Assembly: GCA_934661715.1 (NCBI GenBank)
Contig: CAKUJL010000040.1
Coordinates: forward strand, 1 to 9,765
Source of the DNA: an uncultured Oscillospiraceae bacterium
GTDB taxonomy: Bacteria > Bacillota > Clostridia > Oscillospirales > Oscillospiraceae
Length of the DNA: 9,765 nt
Reading direction: 5' to 3'
In this document: positions 7,649 to 9,765 of the stretch, piece by piece
Position numbering within the stretch: position 1 is the first letter of the stretch
Layout: every line of letters starts with the position of its first letter
The notes under the pieces: model-generated
Told to the model about the DNA's origin: nothing
The model's database searches: none
Seen by the model: the letters and a program-made list of their open reading frames with translations, nothing else
Program-made: the position numbers and the translations under genes

Positions 7649-8374
7649 TTAGCCGTTTGTCTCCGAACCGTTTGTCTCCGAACCGTTTGTCTCCGAACGG
7701 TCTTTTTTCGCCTGCGCGATCTGCGCATGAAGGCACGAAAGCGCGTCCGAAAGAGAGCCGAGCGCGTCCATGAGCCCGGACTCGACGGCCTGCGCCCCGT
7801 AGAGGATCGTGCCGACGTCGGTCGCCATATTGCCGGTGGCCATCATATAGTACTCGAAGTCCGTGCGGGAAATGCGCGAATTCTCGGTCACGAAGTCGAC
7901 GATATGGTCCTGAATCTGGTCAAAATAGTGATACGTCTGCGGCGCTCCGACGACGAGTCCCGTCATGCGCACGGGGTGGACGGTCATGCTGGCTCTGGGC
8001 GCGATGAACGCGCGTTTGGCAGACACCGCCAGCGGAATGCCGATCGAGTGTCCGCCGCCCAAAACCAGAGACACCGTCGGCTTTTTCATGCCCGCGATCA
8101 TCTCGGCGATCGCAAGCCCCGCTTCAATGTCGCCTCCCACGGTATTAAGAAGCAGCAGCAGTCCGTCAATGTCCTCCGCTTCCTCAATCGCCGCCAGAAG
8201 CGGAATGACGTGCTCGTACTTCGTCGTCTTCACCGTCTCCGGAAGGGTCTGGTGGCCCTCGATCTGGCCGATGATGGTGAGGGTGTAGATGTTCCCTTTG
8301 CTCGTTTTGCTCGTGCTTGCGCCAAGCTCCAGAAGCTCCTGCGTGGCCTCCGGCTGCTTTTTCTCGTCGCTCAT
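7649..8374 (-). CDS. tepA: TepA-like ClpP-fold serine protease (YmfB family)
   Basis: ClpP/crotonase-fold protein resembling Bacillus subtilis TepA (translocation-enhancing protein), a cytoplasmic ClpP-like peptidase. From the start at 8374 it has 241 residues. The core shows LLLLLNTVGGDIEAG (72-86), the nucleophile elbow GGGHSIGIP with candidate Ser110, and TVHPVR with candidate His133 followed by TGLVVGAPQT. This GGGHS...HPVRxTGLVxGxPQT pattern is that of TepA rather than housekeeping ClpP (GQAAS...HQP). It lies upstream of ftsK/spoIIIE as in Bacillus. The start is chosen by GGAGG 8 bases upstream; an in-frame extension to 8464 would overlap the neighbouring deacylase gene. The C-terminus ends in three SETNG repeats encoded by a 15-base tandem repeat. 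The true substrate is unknown. Confidence 0.88.
   Translation of the reverse strand: MSDEKKQPEATQELLELGASTSKTSKGNIYTLTIIGQIEGHQTLPETVKTTKYEHVIPLLAAIEEAEDIDGLLLLLNTVGGDIEAGLAIAEMIAGMKKPTVSLVLGGGHSIGIPLAVSAKRAFIAPRASMTVHPVRMTGLVVGAPQTYHYFDQIQDHIVDFVTENSRISRTDFEYYMMATGNMATDVGTILYGAQAVESGLMDALGSLSDALSCLHAQIAQAKKDRSETNGSETNGSETNG
7653..7697. repeat. Three perfect 15-bp tandem repeats at the end of tepA
   Basis: The unit CCGTTTGTCTCCGAA occurs three times in a row without mismatch (7653-7667, 7668-7682, 7683-7697). The unit length is a multiple of three, so each copy adds five residues (SETNG) to the TepA-like C-terminus without shifting the frame. The last copy is followed within three codons by the stop at 7649-7651. 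Confidence 0.97.
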
Positions 8375-8382
8375 AGGCTCTG

Positions 8383-8387
8383 CCTCC
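8383..8387 (-). promoter_or_regulatory. Ribosome binding site that fixes the tepA start
   Basis: GGAGG on the minus strand, 8 bases before ATG 8374. The two leading Gs can pair within a small 6-bp hairpin (8386-8391 with 8395-8400), which may partly mask the site. Confidence 0.75.
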
Positions 8388-8426
8388 AAAAACGTTTTGG
8401 AAACAGGATGCCCAGAAAATTCTAAT

Positions 8427-8912
8427 TTATGCCTGCGCGTCCTCCTGCCACGATTTGCACACATCGACCCAGCCGTCGAACTTTGAATACTTCTCGAGTT
8501 CCGGGATCGTCAGCTCAATGGCGCTGCTGGCGCTTCCGGCGGCGGGGAACACGGTCTCGAAGCGCTTGAGCGACTCGTCCAGATACACCTTCACGCCCTC
8601 CTTGACCGCAAACGGGCAGACGCCGCCCACCGCGTGACCGATATACTGCGGCACATCGTCGTGCGCGAGCATCTTCGCCTTCACGCCGAAGCGGTCTTTA
8701 TATTTTTTGTTATCGACCCGCGCGTCTCCCGCGGCGACGATGAGGACGCAGCTGTCTCCAACTAAAAACGACAGCGTCTTTGCAATGCGCTTTCCCTCGA
8801 CGCCCACAGCCTGCGCGGCCAGATCGACCGTCGCGCTCGACACGTCAAACTCCAGCACGCGGTCCTCCATTCCGAACTGCGCAAAATACGCCTTTACCTT
8901 CTCGATCGACAT
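8427..8912 (-). CDS. YbaK/EbsC-family aminoacyl-tRNA deacylase (prolyl-tRNA-editing-domain type)
   Basis: Probable free-standing editing enzyme of the YbaK/INS superfamily, which hydrolyses mischarged aminoacyl-tRNAs in the cytoplasm. The 161 residues match single-domain members. Visible signatures are the KTLSF stretch with the conserved Lys45 of the family, DARVDNKKYK in the middle, and IGHAVGGVCPF (91-101), the Gly-rich loop typical of the EbsC/ProX-like branch, followed by YLDESL. It differs from the bona fide YbaK encoded at 9043-9513, which has TGYIRGGCSPIG at that loop, so the two are paralogues and not duplicates. The start has GGGAGG 8 bases upstream and a strong promoter just behind it. 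tepA follows 52 bases later. The tRNA or amino-acid specificity cannot be assigned from sequence alone. Confidence 0.85.
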   Translation of the reverse strand: MSIEKVKAYFAQFGMEDRVLEFDVSSATVDLAAQAVGVEGKRIAKTLSFLVGDSCVLIVAAGDARVDNKKYKDRFGVKAKMLAHDDVPQYIGHAVGGVCPFAVKEGVKVYLDESLKRFETVFPAAGSASSAIELTIPELEKYSKFDGWVDVCKSWQEDAQA

Positions 8913-8942
8913 ACAAGCCGCCTCCCAAAATTTTTTCGCTTT

Positions 8943-8971
8943 ATTATAGCAAACAAACCCGCATCTTGCAA
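8943..8971 (-). promoter_or_regulatory. Promoter for the minus-strand deacylase gene (and probably tepA)
   Basis: On the minus strand a perfect TATAAT -10 (8943-8948) lies 17 bases from a TTGCAA -35 (8966-8971). The predicted start is near 8936, giving a short leader of about 24 bases that carries the GGGAGG site. The -35 hexamer is shared with the divergent promoter on the other strand. Confidence 0.8.
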
Positions 8972-8979
8972 GTTTGCGG
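8959..8979. promoter_or_regulatory. Imperfect 21-bp dyad centred on the shared -35 hexamer
   Basis: The core CTTGCAAG (8965-8972) is a perfect 8-bp palindrome. It is flanked by CCGCA (8959-8963) and its complement TGCGG (8975-8979), offset by one base. It lies midway between the two divergent -10 boxes. A regulator bound here would cover both -35 regions. No regulator family is recognised from the sequence. Confidence 0.5.
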
Positions 8980-8994
8980 ACAATCGGGTATAAT
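8966..8994 (+). promoter_or_regulatory. Promoter for the plus-strand ybaK-TSCPD unit
   Basis: A TTGCAA -35 (8966-8971) and a perfect TATAAT -10 (8989-8994) are separated by 17 bases. The start is expected near 9001, about 42 bases ahead of the ybaK ATG. The -35 is the same hexamer used on the opposite strand. Confidence 0.8.
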
Positions 8995-9029
8995 ATCGCC
9001 GCACGGAGTTTTTTCGCGCAAAACCGTCA

Positions 9030-9035
9030 GGGAGG
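9030..9035 (+). promoter_or_regulatory. Ribosome binding site that fixes the ybaK start
   Basis: GGGAGG, 7 bases before ATG 9043. The frame is open upstream to an ATG at 8974, but that codon lies inside the promoter, ahead of the predicted transcription start, so it cannot be the start for this transcript. Confidence 0.85.
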
Positions 9036-9042
9036 CGAAGCT

Positions 9043-9513
9043 ATGAACAAAACGAACGTCATGCGTCTTCTGGACGCGGCAAAGATCCCGTATGAAGCGA
9101 AGGAATACGCCTTCGACGAAAACGACCTCAGCGGTCTGCACGCCGCCGAAGGCATCGGAAAACCCGCCGAGCAGATCTTCAAAACGCTCGTCGCGCGGGG
9201 CGACAAGCAGGGCTATCTCGTCTTCTGCATTCCCGTGTGCTGCGAGCTGGACCTGAAAAAAGCCGCCAAAGCCGCGAAGGACAAGAAGGTCGAGCTCATC
9301 CACGTCAAAGAGCTCCTGCCGCTCACGGGCTATATCCGCGGCGGGTGCAGCCCCATCGGCATGAAAAAGCACTTCCCGACCTTTCTCGATGAGACCGCCA
9401 TTTTGTATGACGAGATCGGCGTCTCGGCCGGCCAGCGCGGGGCGCAGGTGCTTTTGAACCCGGAACAGCTTTGTGACTACGTCGGCGCGGAATTTGCCGA
9501 TTTGACCGTATAG
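9043..9513 (+). CDS. ybaK: Cys-tRNA(Pro)/Cys-tRNA(Cys) deacylase YbaK
   Basis: Trans-editing enzyme that hydrolyses Cys wrongly attached to tRNA(Pro), an error made by prolyl-tRNA synthetase; known YbaK proteins act in a complex with that synthetase. The 156 residues equal the usual length. Signatures are the N-terminal MNKTNVMRLLDAAKIPYE, the catalytic-region Lys47 in EQIFKTLVARG, the K-rich AAKAAKDKKVELI, and the diagnostic TGYIRGGCSPIGMKK (95-109). The ATG at 9043 is chosen for GGGAGG 7 bases upstream and the promoter that begins transcription near 9001. It is divergent from a second YbaK-family gene and is followed after 14 bases by the TSCPD small protein, probably on the same message. 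Confidence 0.94.
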   Translation: MNKTNVMRLLDAAKIPYEAKEYAFDENDLSGLHAAEGIGKPAEQIFKTLVARGDKQGYLVFCIPVCCELDLKKAAKAAKDKKVELIHVKELLPLTGYIRGGCSPIGMKKHFPTFLDETAILYDEIGVSAGQRGAQVLLNPEQLCDYVGAEFADLTV

Positions 9514-9527
9514 AAAGGAACAACATC

Positions 9528-9765
9528 ATGCATTACGAATATCAGACAAAGGGCACGTGCTCGACGCGGATTTTATTTGACGTTGAGGACGGCAAGCTGC
9601 ACAACGTCGAGTACATCGGCGGCTGCAACGGCAATTTGCAGGGCATCGGACGGCTCGTCGAGGGTATGCCGGTGGAGGAAGTCATCACGCGTCTGCGCGG
9701 CATCCGCTGCGGCTACAAGCCGACCTCCTGTCCCGACCAGCTGGCCACAGCGCTGGAAAAGGCCG
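9528..9765 (+). CDS. TIGR03905-type TSCPD-domain small protein, cut by the window end
   Basis: An ATG at 9528 with AAAGGA about 9 bases upstream opens a frame that runs to the window edge (79 residues visible). The sequence shows MHYEYQTKGTCSTRI, then GGCNGNLQGI (31-40), RGIRCGYKPTSCPDQLA (57-73), matching the small clostridial TIGR03905 family, which is about 80 residues long, so only a few residues are probably missing. Its TSCPD motif also occurs at the C-terminus of some class II ribonucleotide reductases. Four cysteines (11, 33, 61, 68) are spread through the protein and could bind metal or do redox work, but this is inference. The function is unknown. It starts 14 bases after ybaK, so the two are likely cotranscribed. 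Confidence 0.85.
   Translation, partial: MHYEYQTKGTCSTRILFDVEDGKLHNVEYIGGCNGNLQGIGRLVEGMPVEEVITRLRGIRCGYKPTSCPDQLATALEKA

Noticed and set aside
8375..8464. N-terminal extension of the TepA-like protein to 8464
   Set aside because: It would overlap the deacylase gene end, and the clear GGAGG is ahead of 8374.
9003..9027. Hairpin in the ybaK leader (ACGG/CCGT with TTTT/AAAA)
   Set aside because: The stem is broken by a two-base bulge, is mostly A-U, and leaves the ribosome site free, so a regulatory role is not supported.
1..9765. Mobile element, prophage, CRISPR, defence or biosynthetic cluster
   Set aside because: Every sizeable gene is a recognisable housekeeping or conserved family member with uniform composition and tight spacing; no integrase, transposase, terminal repeats or spaced repeats were found.

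Overview
This window looks like core chromosome of a GC-rich anaerobic Firmicute, most likely a gut clostridium of the Oscillospiraceae/Ruminococcaceae type. That placement is inferred from gene content: a TepA-FtsK/SpoIIIE neighbourhood as in Bacillus, an ECF transporter S component, a TIGR03905/TSCPD small protein, strong GGAGG ribosome sites and G/C-ending codons. No phage, insertion sequence, CRISPR array, tRNA or rRNA was seen.

Layout. Positions 1-185 hold the C-terminal end of a plus-strand DUF554 membrane protein. It converges on a long minus-strand gene series, and a strong bidirectional terminator (191-230) separates the two. In transcription order the minus-strand series is: a YbaK/EbsC-family deacylase (8912-8427), a TepA-like ClpP-fold protein (8374-7649), undecaprenyl-diphosphatase UppP (7558-6728), the DNA translocase FtsK/SpoIIIE (6713-3894), an ECF S component (3782-3156), a Gph-like HAD phosphatase (3151-2495), O-acetylhomoserine sulfhydrylase MetY (2465-1173) and homoserine O-acyltransferase MetA (1173-235). 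A promoter is visible ahead of the YbaK-like gene, and a weaker one ahead of uppP. The last four genes are packed with gaps of 30 bases or less and a TAATG stop/start overlap between metY and metA. On the plus strand, a second YbaK-family gene (9043-9513) and a TSCPD-domain small protein (from 9528, cut by the window edge) form a divergent unit.

Function. MetA and MetY are consecutive steps of methionine synthesis. MetA carries Glu at position 111, the residue linked to acetyl-CoA use, which fits a downstream enzyme that takes O-acetylhomoserine. UppP recycles the lipid carrier for peptidoglycan, and FtsK pumps chromosomal DNA through the division or sporulation septum. The two YbaK-family proteins probably clear mischarged tRNAs.

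Most of the window is ordinary housekeeping DNA and I do not see a clearly new system. The most interesting signal is at 8943-8994. The two divergently transcribed YbaK-family genes have perfect TATAAT -10 boxes, each exactly 17 bases from one shared, self-complementary TTGCAA hexamer that can act as the -35 box for both directions. That geometry predicts competition between the two promoters.
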